64,000 bases of DNA from UBA11591 sp040220895 (GCA_040220895.1 JAVJVY010000010.1:110811-174810); one strand, 5' to 3'. Positions 18,190 through 27,450 are shown, counted from the first letter of the stretch. The notes: a model not told the origin generated them from the letters alone. A program made the numbers and translations.

Positions 18190-19209
18190 CTATTCTATTT
18201 CCCAGGTTTCGCCTGTCAGCATCAATTGATCCATGTTCTTGACAGTTGCTGTTTTCTTGACACTTTCAATCTGTGCCACAACACCACCGTCGAATGTTGG
18301 TTCCTTCACGTCTCTGATCACACCAAGTACCACTGGGTAGTTTGGCCTTTTCATCCTTGCCAGAATGTTATGGAGTGTATTGTCCGGGTTTTGAGCATCA
18401 TGCACCAGAATGTCCTTTTCAGTGATGCCGTTCTTGCCTATTTCCGCTATTTCTACCCGGAGTCCGTTTAAGACCAGTCCTTTGTTCATGTCCTTCCCGA
18501 ATATCATTGGTTTTCCATGTTCAACCCACAACATGGCTTCATCGCGTAATTCCTTGTCTGTGATGTTTGAAAAGACCTTGTCATTGAATATGACGCAGTT
18601 TTGAAGAATTTCAATCAGGGAAGTACCTCGGTGCTGTTCAGCCGATATGAAGACCTCGGTCATTTTTTTTGGAAGAACGTCAACGACCCTGGCAAAATAG
18701 GTAGACCGGCAACCGATGGCCAATTCACCCGGAATAAAAGGTGGATCTACCGAGCCATGAGGAGAAGACTTGGTGACTAATCCTTGGGCAGAAGTCGGAG
18801 AGAACTGCCCTTTAGTAAGTCCATAAATTTCGTTGTTGAATAGCAGGATATTTATGTCCACATTTCTTCTAAGGGTTTGAATGAAATGATTTCCTCCAAT
18901 GGCCAGGGCATCTCCGTCACCTGTAACTTCCCAGACACTTAGATTAGGATTGGCAAGTTTGGTTCCAGTTGCAATGGCGGGAGCTCTTCCGTGAATCGTA
19001 TGAAATCCGTAGGTATTCATGTAGTAAGGAAATCTCGACGAACAGCCGATACCTGATATGAAAACAAAGTCTTCTTTTTTTCGACCCAATTCGGGCAGGG
19101 CTCGTTGCAGAGCATTCAAAATAGCTTTATCTCCACATCCGGGACACCAGCGATTTTCCTGATCACTTTCAAAGTCCTTGTGAGAATACGTTAATGTTTC
19201 TTTTTCCAT
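18190..19209 (-). CDS. korB: 2-oxoglutarate:ferredoxin oxidoreductase, beta subunit
   Basis: The 339-residue protein is the thiamine-diphosphate-binding beta subunit of a 2-oxoacid:acceptor oxidoreductase. The proximal [4Fe-4S] ligands are in WCPGCGDK (Cys22, Cys25) and GIGCSSRFP (Cys56), with another Cys at GCRSTYFA. The TPP motif is GDGDALAIGGNH, followed by LLFNNEIYGLTKGQFSPTS. The enzyme oxidises 2-oxoglutarate and CoA to succinyl-CoA and CO2 and reduces ferredoxin. Length and sequence fit the two-subunit KorAB class rather than pyruvate synthase. It starts six bases after korA. Confidence 0.92.
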   Translation of the reverse strand: MEKETLTYSHKDFESDQENRWCPGCGDKAILNALQRALPELGRKKEDFVFISGIGCSSRFPYYMNTYGFHTIHGRAPAIATGTKLANPNLSVWEVTGDGDALAIGGNHFIQTLRRNVDINILLFNNEIYGLTKGQFSPTSAQGLVTKSSPHGSVDPPFIPGELAIGCRSTYFARVVDVLPKKMTEVFISAEQHRGTSLIEILQNCVIFNDKVFSNITDKELRDEAMLWVEHGKPMIFGKDMNKGLVLNGLRVEIAEIGKNGITEKDILVHDAQNPDNTLHNILARMKRPNYPVVLGVIRDVKEPTFDGGVVAQIESVKKTATVKNMDQLMLTGETWEIE

Positions 19210-19215
19210 GATGTC

Positions 19216-21048
19216 TTAGGATAAGATTTCGGTGAATTTTTCGGTTAATTCCAGTGTGGTAAAGGGCATGCCTTTGATCTTATTCAGCGGAATGAAGCTG
19301 AATTCGGGATAAAGTCCCCGCAAATACTTGGTGAATTGACCTTTGTTCAATTCGCAAACGATAATTTGCTTGTAGCGTTTAAATACTTCAACGGTATTCT
19401 TTGGAAGCGGCTTAATATAGTTAAAGTGCGCATGTGCAATGCTGTAAGCGCCCATCTGTGAAACTGCCGTTCTCAAGGCGCCATAAGTTCCTCCCCAGCC
19501 CACGACCAGCAAGTCACCTGTCTGCTGTCCATATACTTCAAGGTTTGGAATGAAATTGGCTACATTCTGAACTTTCTCTTCACGGGTCTCAACCATCTTT
19601 TCGTGATTGTCGGGATCATACGAAACCTCGCCTGTATGAAAATCTTTTTCAAGTCCGCCGATTCTGTGCTCATAACCTTCTACTCCGGGTATGGCCCACA
19701 TTCGCGCCATCCTTTTTGCATCTCTTTCGTATGGTTCCCAGTCCTTTACACCGGGTTTCAGAATAGGTGGTTTAATGTCGGGCATACTGCTCATTTTTGG
19801 AAATTGCCAAGGTTCAGAACCATTGCCAAGATACCCGTCGGTGAGCAAGATGACAGGTGTCATATGCTCCATGGCTAGTTTAGCTGCCATGTAGGCAAAA
19901 TGGAAACAATCTGAAGGGGTGCTGGCAGCCAATACAATGCATGGAGACTCACCGTTTCGACCATAAAGTGCTTGTAGAAGGTCGGCCTGTTCAGTTTTTG
20001 TAGGCAGACCGGTAGAAGGACCTCCGCGCTGGACATCCACGATGACAAGTGGCAGTTCAGCCATGATGGCAAGACCTATTGCCTCAGATTTCAAAGCGAG
20101 ACCAGGTCCGGAAGTTGTTGTGATGGCTAGTGAGCCGGCAAAACTGGCGCCAATAGCCGTACAGATCCCGGCGATTTCATCTTCGGCCTGAATAATTTTA
20201 ACCCCAAATTGCTTGTGCTTTGATAATTCGTGGAGTATGTCCGAAGCTGGAGTAATGGGGTAGGAACCAAGGAACAGGTCACGGCCCGATTTTTCTGAAG
20301 CCGCCAAAAATCCCCAGGCCGTTGCTTGATTGCCCATGATATTTCGATACGTACCACGCTCGATCTGTGCCGGTGGAATAATGAAGTTAGAAGTCAATAG
20401 TTCCAGTGTTTCAGCGTAGTGATAGCCGGCCAGCAACACTTTTTTATTGGCATCAACCAGGTCTGGTTTGCTTTTGAATTTACTTTCCAGGAATGCTTCG
20501 GTATGAAGCAGAGGCCGGTTGAACATCCAGTAAACAATGCCCAGGGCAAACATGTTTTTACATCGCATTATGCTTTTTCCGTCCAGGCCAGAATCTTTCA
20601 AGGCCTCGCGGGTTAACGAGGTGATCGGTGCTTCGACAACGTTGTAACCATCAAGGCTATGATCTTCTAATGGATTACTATCAAAATGCGCCTTCTCGAG
20701 GTCTTTTTGCCTGAAATTATCGGTGTCTACAATCACCGTGGCTCCGCCCCGAATAGCATTCAGATTTACCTTGAGAGCGGCCGCATTCATAGCGACCAGG
20801 ACGTCGGCGATGTCACCGGGTGTATTGATCTCAACGTTGCCGATATGTACCTGGAATCCCGAGACCCCAAAGGTGGTGCCTTGTGGCGCTCTGATTTCTG
20901 CTGGAAAATCTGGAAAAGTAGCCAGATCATTGCCTAATAAAGCAGAAGTATCAGTGAATTGTGATCCGGTTAATTGCATTCCGTCTCCGGAATCTCCGGC
21001 AAACTTGATGACTACTTTTTCAAGTTCCTGGGTGCTGGCATTGCTCAT
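19216..21048 (-). CDS. korA: 2-oxoglutarate:ferredoxin oxidoreductase, fused gamma-alpha subunit
   Basis: The 610-residue protein fuses the CoA-contacting gamma domain (about 10-190, with FAGDSGDGMQLTG) to the alpha domain (about 215-610, with GSYPITPASDILHEL and DVQRGGPSTGLPTKTEQADL). This fusion is typical of bacterial KorA. It is the first gene of the kor-nuo operon. The ATG at 21048 is chosen; a TTG 14 codons upstream is possible. The 181-base gap to the divergent ferredoxin must hold promoters for both directions. I see only imperfect -7 boxes there (TGACTTTG on the minus strand, TTACTTTG on the plus strand). Confidence 0.93.
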   Translation of the reverse strand: MSNASTQELEKVVIKFAGDSGDGMQLTGSQFTDTSALLGNDLATFPDFPAEIRAPQGTTFGVSGFQVHIGNVEINTPGDIADVLVAMNAAALKVNLNAIRGGATVIVDTDNFRQKDLEKAHFDSNPLEDHSLDGYNVVEAPITSLTREALKDSGLDGKSIMRCKNMFALGIVYWMFNRPLLHTEAFLESKFKSKPDLVDANKKVLLAGYHYAETLELLTSNFIIPPAQIERGTYRNIMGNQATAWGFLAASEKSGRDLFLGSYPITPASDILHELSKHKQFGVKIIQAEDEIAGICTAIGASFAGSLAITTTSGPGLALKSEAIGLAIMAELPLVIVDVQRGGPSTGLPTKTEQADLLQALYGRNGESPCIVLAASTPSDCFHFAYMAAKLAMEHMTPVILLTDGYLGNGSEPWQFPKMSSMPDIKPPILKPGVKDWEPYERDAKRMARMWAIPGVEGYEHRIGGLEKDFHTGEVSYDPDNHEKMVETREEKVQNVANFIPNLEVYGQQTGDLLVVGWGGTYGALRTAVSQMGAYSIAHAHFNYIKPLPKNTVEVFKRYKQIIVCELNKGQFTKYLRGLYPEFSFIPLNKIKGMPFTTLELTEKFTEILS

Positions 21049-21229
21049 AGGAAGTGGGCGTGAAATTTCATTGAAGATATAAATAAGCAATAAAATTCAT
21101 ACGATAAAACCATTTAATTTATAATCAAAGTCATTATAAAAGCTGATTTTTCTTACTTTGGACTCAAGGAATCTAAGCGTAACTTGCGCAAAGAATTTTT
21201 TGTTATCCAACTGACAATTACAATCAATT

Positions 21230-21580
21230 ATGGCCATTAAAATAACTGATGAATGCATCAATTGTGACGCCTGCGTCTCAGAATGCCCTAACAACGCCAT
21301 TTACGAGCCTGATGAACAATGGGCTTATTCGGATGGAACTGGTCTTAAAGGTGACATCACCTTGATGGACGGAAGCGCATCTAACGCCGACAAAAAGAAC
21401 ACTCCTGTTTCAGACGAATTCTATTTCATCGTTACAGAGAAGTGCACGGAATGCAAGGGATTTCACGATGAGCCACAGTGTGCCGCGGTATGCCCGGTTG
21501 ACTGCTGTGTGCCCGATGAGGATCATGTGGAAAGCGAAGATAAATTGTTAGCCAAAAAAGCCTTCCTGCACCTGGAATAA
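21230..21580 (+). CDS. Alvin-type 2[4Fe-4S] ferredoxin with enlarged loop
   Basis: The 116-residue protein has C9-x2-C12-x2-C15-x3-C19-P and C72-x2-C75-x8-C84-x3-C88-P. The x8 spacing and C-terminal helix define the low-potential Allochromatium vinosum (Alvin) / YfhL type. About 30 extra residues (roughly 30-65) separate the two halves compared with the usual protein of about 80 residues. It is divergent from korA, so it is the obvious electron acceptor for KorAB and a likely donor to the complex I encoded in that operon; this pairing is inferred from position. It is followed by sucA after about 100 bases. Confidence 0.92.
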   Translation: MAIKITDECINCDACVSECPNNAIYEPDEQWAYSDGTGLKGDITLMDGSASNADKKNTPVSDEFYFIVTEKCTECKGFHDEPQCAAVCPVDCCVPDEDHVESEDKLLAKKAFLHLE

Positions 21581-21654
21581 CAGGCGCTGTCCGCTAAATA
21601 TAAGTGCATGTCCAATAAATTACTGGAAGCGCATCCGCCTTCCCGTAGTTATTG

Positions 21655-21662
21655 TATTTTTG
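21655..21662 (+). promoter_or_regulatory. Probable -7 box for sucAB
   Basis: TATTTTTG fits TAnnTTTG exactly and lies 22 bases before the sucA ATG, where a start near 21669 would give a short leader. No clear TTG is seen 17-23 bases upstream, so the promoter is less certain than that of the stress protein gene. It would let sucAB be expressed apart from the ferredoxin gene. Confidence 0.45.
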
Positions 21663-21683
21663 TTCTAAGAGCTGTCAAAACTT

Positions 21684-24395
21684 ATGGACAAATACACATA
21701 CCTGGGCAATTCAAGCGCAGCATTCCTGGAAGAAGAGTATTCCAAGTACAAGAAAGATCCCGAAAGCGTCGAATTCGGATGGCGAAAATTTTTTGAAGGC
21801 TTTGAGTTTTCGAAAGAAGATTATTCCGGAGATGCCGTTCCAGAGAACGTTCAGAAAGAATTCAAGGTCATTCAGTTGATCAATGCCTATCGCCAGCGAG
21901 GACACCTTTTTACTTATACCAATCCTGTACGCGCCAGAAGAACTTATCAACCAACGCTTGACATAGAAAACTTTGGGTTGAAGAATGAAGACCTGGATAC
22001 CATATTTAATGCCGGAAGTGAAATTGGCATTGGTCCTGCCTCACTTAGGCATATCGAATTTCACTTACACGAGACGTATTGCAAATCCCTTGGGGTTGAA
22101 TATACCTACATACGCCATCCGGAAAAATTTGAATTCTTACGCGAGCGTATGGAGTCAATCAAGAATACTCCCAATTATTCTGCACAAGAAAAGCGATACA
22201 TCCTAAATAAGCTGAATCACGCCGTAGAGTTCGAGCAATTCCTTCACAAGAAGTTTGTAGGTCAAAAGCGATTTTCATTACAAGGGGGAGAATCCTTGAT
22301 TCCGGCCCTGGATGGCATTATTGAAAAAGGTTCGGACCTGGGGGCCAAAGAGTTTGTTATAGGCATGGCACACCGTGGTAGGTTAAATGTTCTGGCCAAT
22401 ACCCTGCACAAGACCCATGCCGAAATTTTCAGCGAGTTCGAGGGCATGGATTACGAGGACAGCCTTTTTGATGGAGACGTAAAATATCACCTTGGTTTCA
22501 CAGCAGATGTCGTCACAGAGAATGGTGATCATGTTCACCTTTTACTGGCACCAAATCCTTCACACCTCGAAGCTGTGGGACCGGTTGTTGAAGGAATAGT
22601 CCGCTCCAAGATAGACAGGTATCTATCTGATGACAGCAAGATTGTACCAATCATCATTCACGGCGATGCCTCCATTGCCGGACAAGGTGTGGTTTATGAA
22701 GTTGTTCAAATGGCGGGCCTGAAGGGCTACAAAACCGGTGGTACGGTGCACATTGTTATCAATAATCAAATCGGCTTCACCACAAATTACATAGATGCAC
22801 GGACCAGCACATATTGCACAGATGTTGGAAAAGTCACACTTTGCCCCATATTTCATGTGAATGGAGACGATGTCGAGATGGTCACTTATGCTGTTCAGCT
22901 GGCCATGGAATACCGGCAGCGCTTCAAGAGCGATGTTTTCATTGACTTGTTATGTTACAGAAAGTACGGGCACAATGAAGGAGACGAACCCCGGTTTACA
23001 CAACCCTTATTATATAAGGCCATTGAAAATCACCCGAATCCCAGAGATATGTATGTGAATGATCTGGTTGAACAGGGCGTAGTTACTAAAGAAGAAGCTG
23101 AAAAGGTCATTTCTGACTTTGCTCAGTCGCTTGATGATATGCTTGAAGCCTCTAAAAAGATTGGTAAGACAGCCATCCATCAGTTTCTAATCGGTACATG
23201 GAAAGGCTATGGTTTTGGAAATAGTGACGACATGCAAACGTCTCTTGAGACTGGATTTAAAAAGGCAGATTTTCTGAAAATCGGAAAAAAGATTACCGAA
23301 TTACCTGGGGACAAAAAGTTTTTTAAAAAATCGGTTCGTTTAATGAAGGATCGCGACAAGATGCTGAATGAAACCGGCATGCTCGACTGGGGAATGGGAG
23401 AAACAATGGCTTATGGCACGCTCCTGGCCGAAGGATACCGCATCAGAATTTCTGGTCAGGATGTTGAAAGAGGCACATTTTCGCATCGCCATGCCATTTT
23501 AACCCTTGAAGATTCAGAAGAACATTACATACCTCTTGCTAATGTAGAAAAGAACAAGGGCTTCTTTAAAGTGTATAACTCACTCTTGTCAGAATACGCT
23601 GTTTTAGGGTATGAATACGGTTATGCAATGGCCGCACCCGAAACACTTACAATATGGGAAGCGCAATTTGGCGATTTCAGTAACGGGGCCCAGATTATCA
23701 TGGATCAATTTATTGCGGCAGGGGAGGATAAATGGAAGGTCAGAAATGGCATGGTCATGTTGCTGCCTCATGGCTATGAAGGCCAGGGAGCGGAACATAG
23801 TTCGGCAAGAATAGAACGTTACCTTACCCTTTGTGCCGACGATAACATGATTGCGGTGAATGCCACAACACCTGCCAATTTCTACCACTTGCTCCGACGG
23901 CAAATGCACAGAAATTTTAGAAAACCTTTGATCGTATTTACCCCAAAAAGCTTGTTGCGCCATCCCAGGGCTCAATCGCCAATCGACGATTTTACAAAGG
24001 GGCGCTTTTTAGAGATCATCGACGATGAAGGTGTGAAGGCCGCTGAGGCTGAAAGTCTGGTATTTTGTTCGGGAAAGTTGTATTATGACCTGATGATTGC
24101 GAGAGAAGAACGAAAAATTTCCAACGTTGCCCTGGTCAGGATAGAACAGCTTTTTCCATGGCCCGAGAAACAGATTGCGGGTATTCTCAAAAAATACAAC
24201 AAAGTCAAAAAAGTAGTGTTTGCTCAGGAAGAACCCGAGAACATGGGCCCTTGGCCATATGTGATCCGTATGTTCAAGTATGAAGGATTGGAATTGGTGA
24301 GCAGAAGAGCATCGGGCAGTCCGGCATCTGGTTCACATAAAACACACGTCATTCGTCAGCAGGAAGTCGTGGACAAAGCGTTATCAATTAAATAA
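21684..24395 (+). CDS. sucA: 2-oxoglutarate dehydrogenase E1 component
   Basis: The 903-residue TPP enzyme decarboxylates 2-oxoglutarate and passes the succinyl group to the lipoyl domain of E2 in the TCA cycle. It has the short N-terminal E2-binding segment (NSSAAFLEEEYSKYKKDP), GMAHRGRLNVL, HGDASIAGQG and NNQIGFTT of the TPP fold, RKYGHNEGDEP, and the C-terminal QEEPENMGPW. Length is normal. It is four bases upstream of sucB. It catalyses the same net carbon step as KorAB, encoded divergently just upstream. Confidence 0.97.
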   Translation: MDKYTYLGNSSAAFLEEEYSKYKKDPESVEFGWRKFFEGFEFSKEDYSGDAVPENVQKEFKVIQLINAYRQRGHLFTYTNPVRARRTYQPTLDIENFGLKNEDLDTIFNAGSEIGIGPASLRHIEFHLHETYCKSLGVEYTYIRHPEKFEFLRERMESIKNTPNYSAQEKRYILNKLNHAVEFEQFLHKKFVGQKRFSLQGGESLIPALDGIIEKGSDLGAKEFVIGMAHRGRLNVLANTLHKTHAEIFSEFEGMDYEDSLFDGDVKYHLGFTADVVTENGDHVHLLLAPNPSHLEAVGPVVEGIVRSKIDRYLSDDSKIVPIIIHGDASIAGQGVVYEVVQMAGLKGYKTGGTVHIVINNQIGFTTNYIDARTSTYCTDVGKVTLCPIFHVNGDDVEMVTYAVQLAMEYRQRFKSDVFIDLLCYRKYGHNEGDEPRFTQPLLYKAIENHPNPRDMYVNDLVEQGVVTKEEAEKVISDFAQSLDDMLEASKKIGKTAIHQFLIGTWKGYGFGNSDDMQTSLETGFKKADFLKIGKKITELPGDKKFFKKSVRLMKDRDKMLNETGMLDWGMGETMAYGTLLAEGYRIRISGQDVERGTFSHRHAILTLEDSEEHYIPLANVEKNKGFFKVYNSLLSEYAVLGYEYGYAMAAPETLTIWEAQFGDFSNGAQIIMDQFIAAGEDKWKVRNGMVMLLPHGYEGQGAEHSSARIERYLTLCADDNMIAVNATTPANFYHLLRRQMHRNFRKPLIVFTPKSLLRHPRAQSPIDDFTKGRFLEIIDDEGVKAAEAESLVFCSGKLYYDLMIAREERKISNVALVRIEQLFPWPEKQIAGILKKYNKVKKVVFAQEEPENMGPWPYVIRMFKYEGLELVSRRASGSPASGSHKTHVIRQQEVVDKALSIK

Positions 24396-24399
24396 GATT

Positions 24400-25656
24400 A
24401 TGGCACTCGAAATGAAAGTCCCCAGTCCGGGAGAATCCATCACGGAAGTTGAAATAGCCCAGTGGCTGGTAAAAGACGGTGATTATGTCGAAAAGGACCA
24501 GGTCATAGCCGAAGTAGATTCGGATAAAGCCACATTGGATCTTCCGGCAGAAGAGAGCGGAATCATCACATTGAAAGCAGAAGAAGGCGACGCTGTTGCC
24601 GTTGGGGAGGTAGTTTGCTTGATCGACACCAGCGCCAAGAAACCGGAAAATGCGGCAGCACAGGCCCCAGTTGCCAAGAGTGAAGAAGTTAAAGCCGAAG
24701 CCAAAGCTGCTGTTCCAGCGCCTTCAGAAGAAAAACCCGTAGCAATTGAGGCTTCAAAAAAAGTGGATCATCCTTCCCCGGCTGCTCGTAAAATAATGGC
24801 AGAGAACGGATTGACTTCATCACAGGTTTCCGGAACGGGAAAAGATGGCAGAATCACAAAGGGTGACGTCTTGTCCGCACTCGCCAATGGTTTTTCGGCC
24901 AACGATACGCAGCAGTGGACGGGTTCACGGAATGAGAACCGCAAGAAAATGAGTTCGCTTCGTCGCAAGCTGGCTGCCAGATTAGTTGCCGTTAAGAATG
25001 AAACGGCCATGCTGACCACTTTTAACGAGGTGAACATGAAGCCCATCATGGATCTTCGAAAAAAGTATAAAGAGAAATTTGGTGAGACGCACGGTGTAGG
25101 CCTGGGATTTATGTCCTTTTTCACCAAAGCTTGCACCGAAGCATTGGGTCAGTTTCCCGCTGTGAACGGACAAGTAGACGGTGAAGAAATGATCACCTAT
25201 GATTACGTGGATATGGGAATTGCCGTCAGCAGCCCCAAAGGTTTGATGGTACCGGTACTGCGGAATGCAGAAATGATGAGTCTTGCCAAAATAGAATCGA
25301 CCATTAAGGAATTGGCCGTAAAGGCTCGTGACGGAAAGCTCAGTATCGATGAAATGACAGGCGGTACATTCACCATTACCAATGGCGGTGTTTTTGGATC
25401 GATGATGAGCACGCCCATTATCAACCCCCCACAAAGTGCCATTCTGGGAATGCACAACATAGTTGAACGCCCCATGGCTGTTAATGGAAAGGTGGAAATA
25501 TTGCCAATGATGTATGTGGCCCTTTCTTATGATCACCGCATCATCGATGGCAAGGAGTCGGTCAGTTTCCTTGTGGCTGTCAAACAGATGTTGGAAAACC
25601 CCTCCAAAATGTTATTTGGAGGAAAAGATCCGGAACAAATCTTATTGGGACTATGA
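24400..25656 (+). CDS. sucB: 2-oxoglutarate dehydrogenase E2, dihydrolipoyl succinyltransferase
   Basis: The 418-residue E2 has one lipoyl domain (1-80, lipoylated Lys43 in DSDKATLD), an Ala/Pro-rich linker, a peripheral subunit-binding domain (about 128-165, PSPAARKIMAEN...GRITKGDV), and a catalytic domain ending in SYDHRIIDG, with His379 and Asp383. NPPQSAILGMH is the typical E2 core segment. E3 (lpd) is not in this window. The stop overlaps the next start as ATGA. Confidence 0.96.
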   Translation: MALEMKVPSPGESITEVEIAQWLVKDGDYVEKDQVIAEVDSDKATLDLPAEESGIITLKAEEGDAVAVGEVVCLIDTSAKKPENAAAQAPVAKSEEVKAEAKAAVPAPSEEKPVAIEASKKVDHPSPAARKIMAENGLTSSQVSGTGKDGRITKGDVLSALANGFSANDTQQWTGSRNENRKKMSSLRRKLAARLVAVKNETAMLTTFNEVNMKPIMDLRKKYKEKFGETHGVGLGFMSFFTKACTEALGQFPAVNGQVDGEEMITYDYVDMGIAVSSPKGLMVPVLRNAEMMSLAKIESTIKELAVKARDGKLSIDEMTGGTFTITNGGVFGSMMSTPIINPPQSAILGMHNIVERPMAVNGKVEILPMMYVALSYDHRIIDGKESVSFLVAVKQMLENPSKMLFGGKDPEQILLGL

Positions 25657-26156
25657 TATTGAAGTTTTCATTCACATTACTTTTTGTTTTTGCCTTCGGC
25701 GTTATTTATTCACAGGCCGATGAGTTATTGAAAAAAGGGGACATGGCTTTTTCAAGGGGCGATTACCTCGAATCCATCGAGCATTATTCAAAAGCAATTG
25801 AAACAGACCCAACGAATCTAAATGCCCATATTCAAAGGGGTTTAGCTTTGAGTATCACAAAAGAATATGCAAAGTCAGTCACAGATTTTACCGCAGTGTT
25901 GGACGAGCGGCCAGAACTGACTTCGGTTAGGAACAGCAGGGGGTCGGCCTATTTGAAATTAAAGGATTACGACAAAGCCATTGCCGATTTCAATGACGTT
26001 CTAAGCAATGATCCTGAAAACCAGGAAGCGTATAATAATCGCGGTTGGTGTAAGAAATACAAGGGTGACGATGAAGGCGCCTGCAAAGATTGGAAGACTT
26101 CGAAAAAGCTTGGCAATGGCGAGGCCAAGATCATCTTGAAAAATAATGGTTGCTAG
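25653..26156 (+). CDS. TPR-repeat protein, exported
   Basis: The 167-residue protein starts with a signal peptide (hydrophobic 3-15, cleavage near YSQA) followed by about four tetratricopeptide repeats with the usual A..RG..Y spacing (for example YNNRGWCKKYKGDDEGA). TPR solenoids mediate protein-protein contacts; the partner is unknown. It overlaps sucB by four bases. Whether the link to the OGDH complex is functional or only transcriptional is unclear, because the protein is predicted periplasmic and OGDH is cytoplasmic. Confidence 0.82.
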   Translation: MILKFSFTLLFVFAFGVIYSQADELLKKGDMAFSRGDYLESIEHYSKAIETDPTNLNAHIQRGLALSITKEYAKSVTDFTAVLDERPELTSVRNSRGSAYLKLKDYDKAIADFNDVLSNDPENQEAYNNRGWCKKYKGDDEGACKDWKTSKKLGNGEAKIILKNNGC

Positions 26157-26207
26157 CGAGCCTTGTTAGGAATCTCAGAGCTCAGGACTCAAAAATCAAA
26201 GATCCTT

Positions 26208-26822
26208 CTACCCATTCACCGCCACCACTTCCTGAACGTCTTCGGGCATCATTTCGCGTAAAAGGTTTTCTACACCGGATTTAAGTGTCATTACCGAAGA
26301 AGGGCAGCCGCTGCATGACCCTTTAAGAATCAGATTGACCTTACCTTCATTATAAGAATCGAATAGAATTGCTCCGCCGTCATTTTCTACAGCGGGTTTG
26401 ACGTATTCATCCAGGATGGCGATGATGTTTTTCTCAACCTCACTTTTAGCTTCCCGGTGAGCCGCTACTGCAGTATAGGATGTGTCATCTCCTTGGGGCA
26501 ATTCTTCTTCGGCACCACCTTTATAGGCGATTCCACCGTTATTTAAAAATTCAGTAATAAATTCCCTTACCTGGTGTACGACATCTTCCCATTCAACGAC
26601 TTCTTCTCGTGTTAAGGAGACGAAGTTAGTGGCGATGTAGACTTTCTTCACGAAAGGAAAATTCAACAAACTCTGAGCCAACGGCGAAAGAGGATTGTTG
26701 TCTATGTCAACCGATTCATAGGTCACATCCTTTGGAACCAGGTATTTATTGGCGACAAATTTCATGGTAGCTGGATTTGGAGTGGATTCGGCGTAAATAA
26801 TGAATGGAATTTGTTGGCTCAT
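26208..26822 (-). CDS. nfu: NfuA-like Fe-S cluster carrier
   Basis: The 204-residue protein has an N-terminal Nfu/scaffold domain beginning ESTPNPATMKF and a C-terminal NifU domain with the cluster-binding C170-SG-C173-PSS. Proteins of this type carry [4Fe-4S] clusters to target enzymes; nearby cluster-rich clients in this window are KorB, ferredoxin, NuoB and NuoI. It is convergent with the TPR gene and appears to have its own promoter. Confidence 0.9.
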   Translation of the reverse strand: MSQQIPFIIYAESTPNPATMKFVANKYLVPKDVTYESVDIDNNPLSPLAQSLLNFPFVKKVYIATNFVSLTREEVVEWEDVVHQVREFITEFLNNGGIAYKGGAEEELPQGDDTSYTAVAAHREAKSEVEKNIIAILDEYVKPAVENDGGAILFDSYNEGKVNLILKGSCSGCPSSVMTLKSGVENLLREMMPEDVQEVVAVNG

Positions 26823-26836
26823 AATTGAATTTTGCC

Positions 26837-26844
26837 CAAAGATA
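26837..26844 (-). promoter_or_regulatory. Probable -7 box for nfu
   Basis: On the minus strand TATCTTTG fits TAnnTTTG exactly. It lies 14 bases before the nfu ATG, so the leader would be very short. No good TTG lies at the expected distance. Confidence 0.4.
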
Positions 26845-26908
26845 CAGAGATATCGTGTAGGAAAGCGATTGCTTTTTCCAATAAACCATCAGTTCAATTC
26901 TCCAGACG

Positions 26909-27430
26909 TTAAAGGCCTTCCTTAAACCAAGAGGAATACTTGATGTAATTGTTGGCTATTCGATTGATCTCTCCTTCAAAAAGCTCGGGGCTTACTTCTT
27001 TGACCTTTTTGGCGGGAACACCTGCCATGACCGAGCCACTTTTAACAACGGTACCTTCCAGCACAACTGCACCAGCGGCGATAAGAGAATTACTCTCAAC
27101 CACAACATCGTCCATAACAATGGCACCCATTCCAACCAAGACATTGTCATGAATAGTGCACCCGTGAACAATAGCATTATGGCCAATCGAGACGTTGTTT
27201 CCTATATTCACAGGGGATTTTTGGTAAGTGCAGTGAATAATGGCTCCGTCTTGAACATTCACCTTATCTCCCATTTTGATGTAGTGAACGTCACCCCTGA
27301 CCACCGCATTGAACCACACAGAACATTGGCTTCCCATAAGGACATCTCCTATTATTGTTGCATTTTCGGCAAAATAGCAATCCTCGCCCCATGTGGGATT
27401 TTTACCATTGCACGATTTGATCAAAGCCAT
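26909..27430 (-). CDS. Gamma-carbonic anhydrase family (left-handed beta-helix) protein
   Basis: The 173-residue protein is built of hexapeptide repeats. The three zinc-ligand histidines of the gamma-class fold are visible in GAIIH and IGHNAIVHG. It resembles YrdA/PaaY-type trimers, whose carbonic anhydrase activity is often weak or unproven. It lies 20 bases downstream of murI on the same strand, so it may be the last gene of the envelope operon. Confidence 0.88.
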   Translation of the reverse strand: MALIKSCNGKNPTWGEDCYFAENATIIGDVLMGSQCSVWFNAVVRGDVHYIKMGDKVNVQDGAIIHCTYQKSPVNIGNNVSIGHNAIVHGCTIHDNVLVGMGAIVMDDVVVESNSLIAAGAVVLEGTVVKSGSVMAGVPAKKVKEVSPELFEGEINRIANNYIKYSSWFKEGL

Positions 27431-27450
27431 CGTTTAAATTTATTGAACGT

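Noticed and set aside
21049..21229. Divergent promoters for korA and ferredoxin
   Set aside because: Only one-mismatch -7 boxes (TGACTTTG and TTACTTTG) without well-placed TTG; too weak to list as sites, although promoters must exist here.
24982..25536. Minus-strand frame of 184 codons opposite sucB
   Set aside because: Antisense to the conserved E2 catalytic domain; His-rich low-meaning sequence with no recognisable feature.
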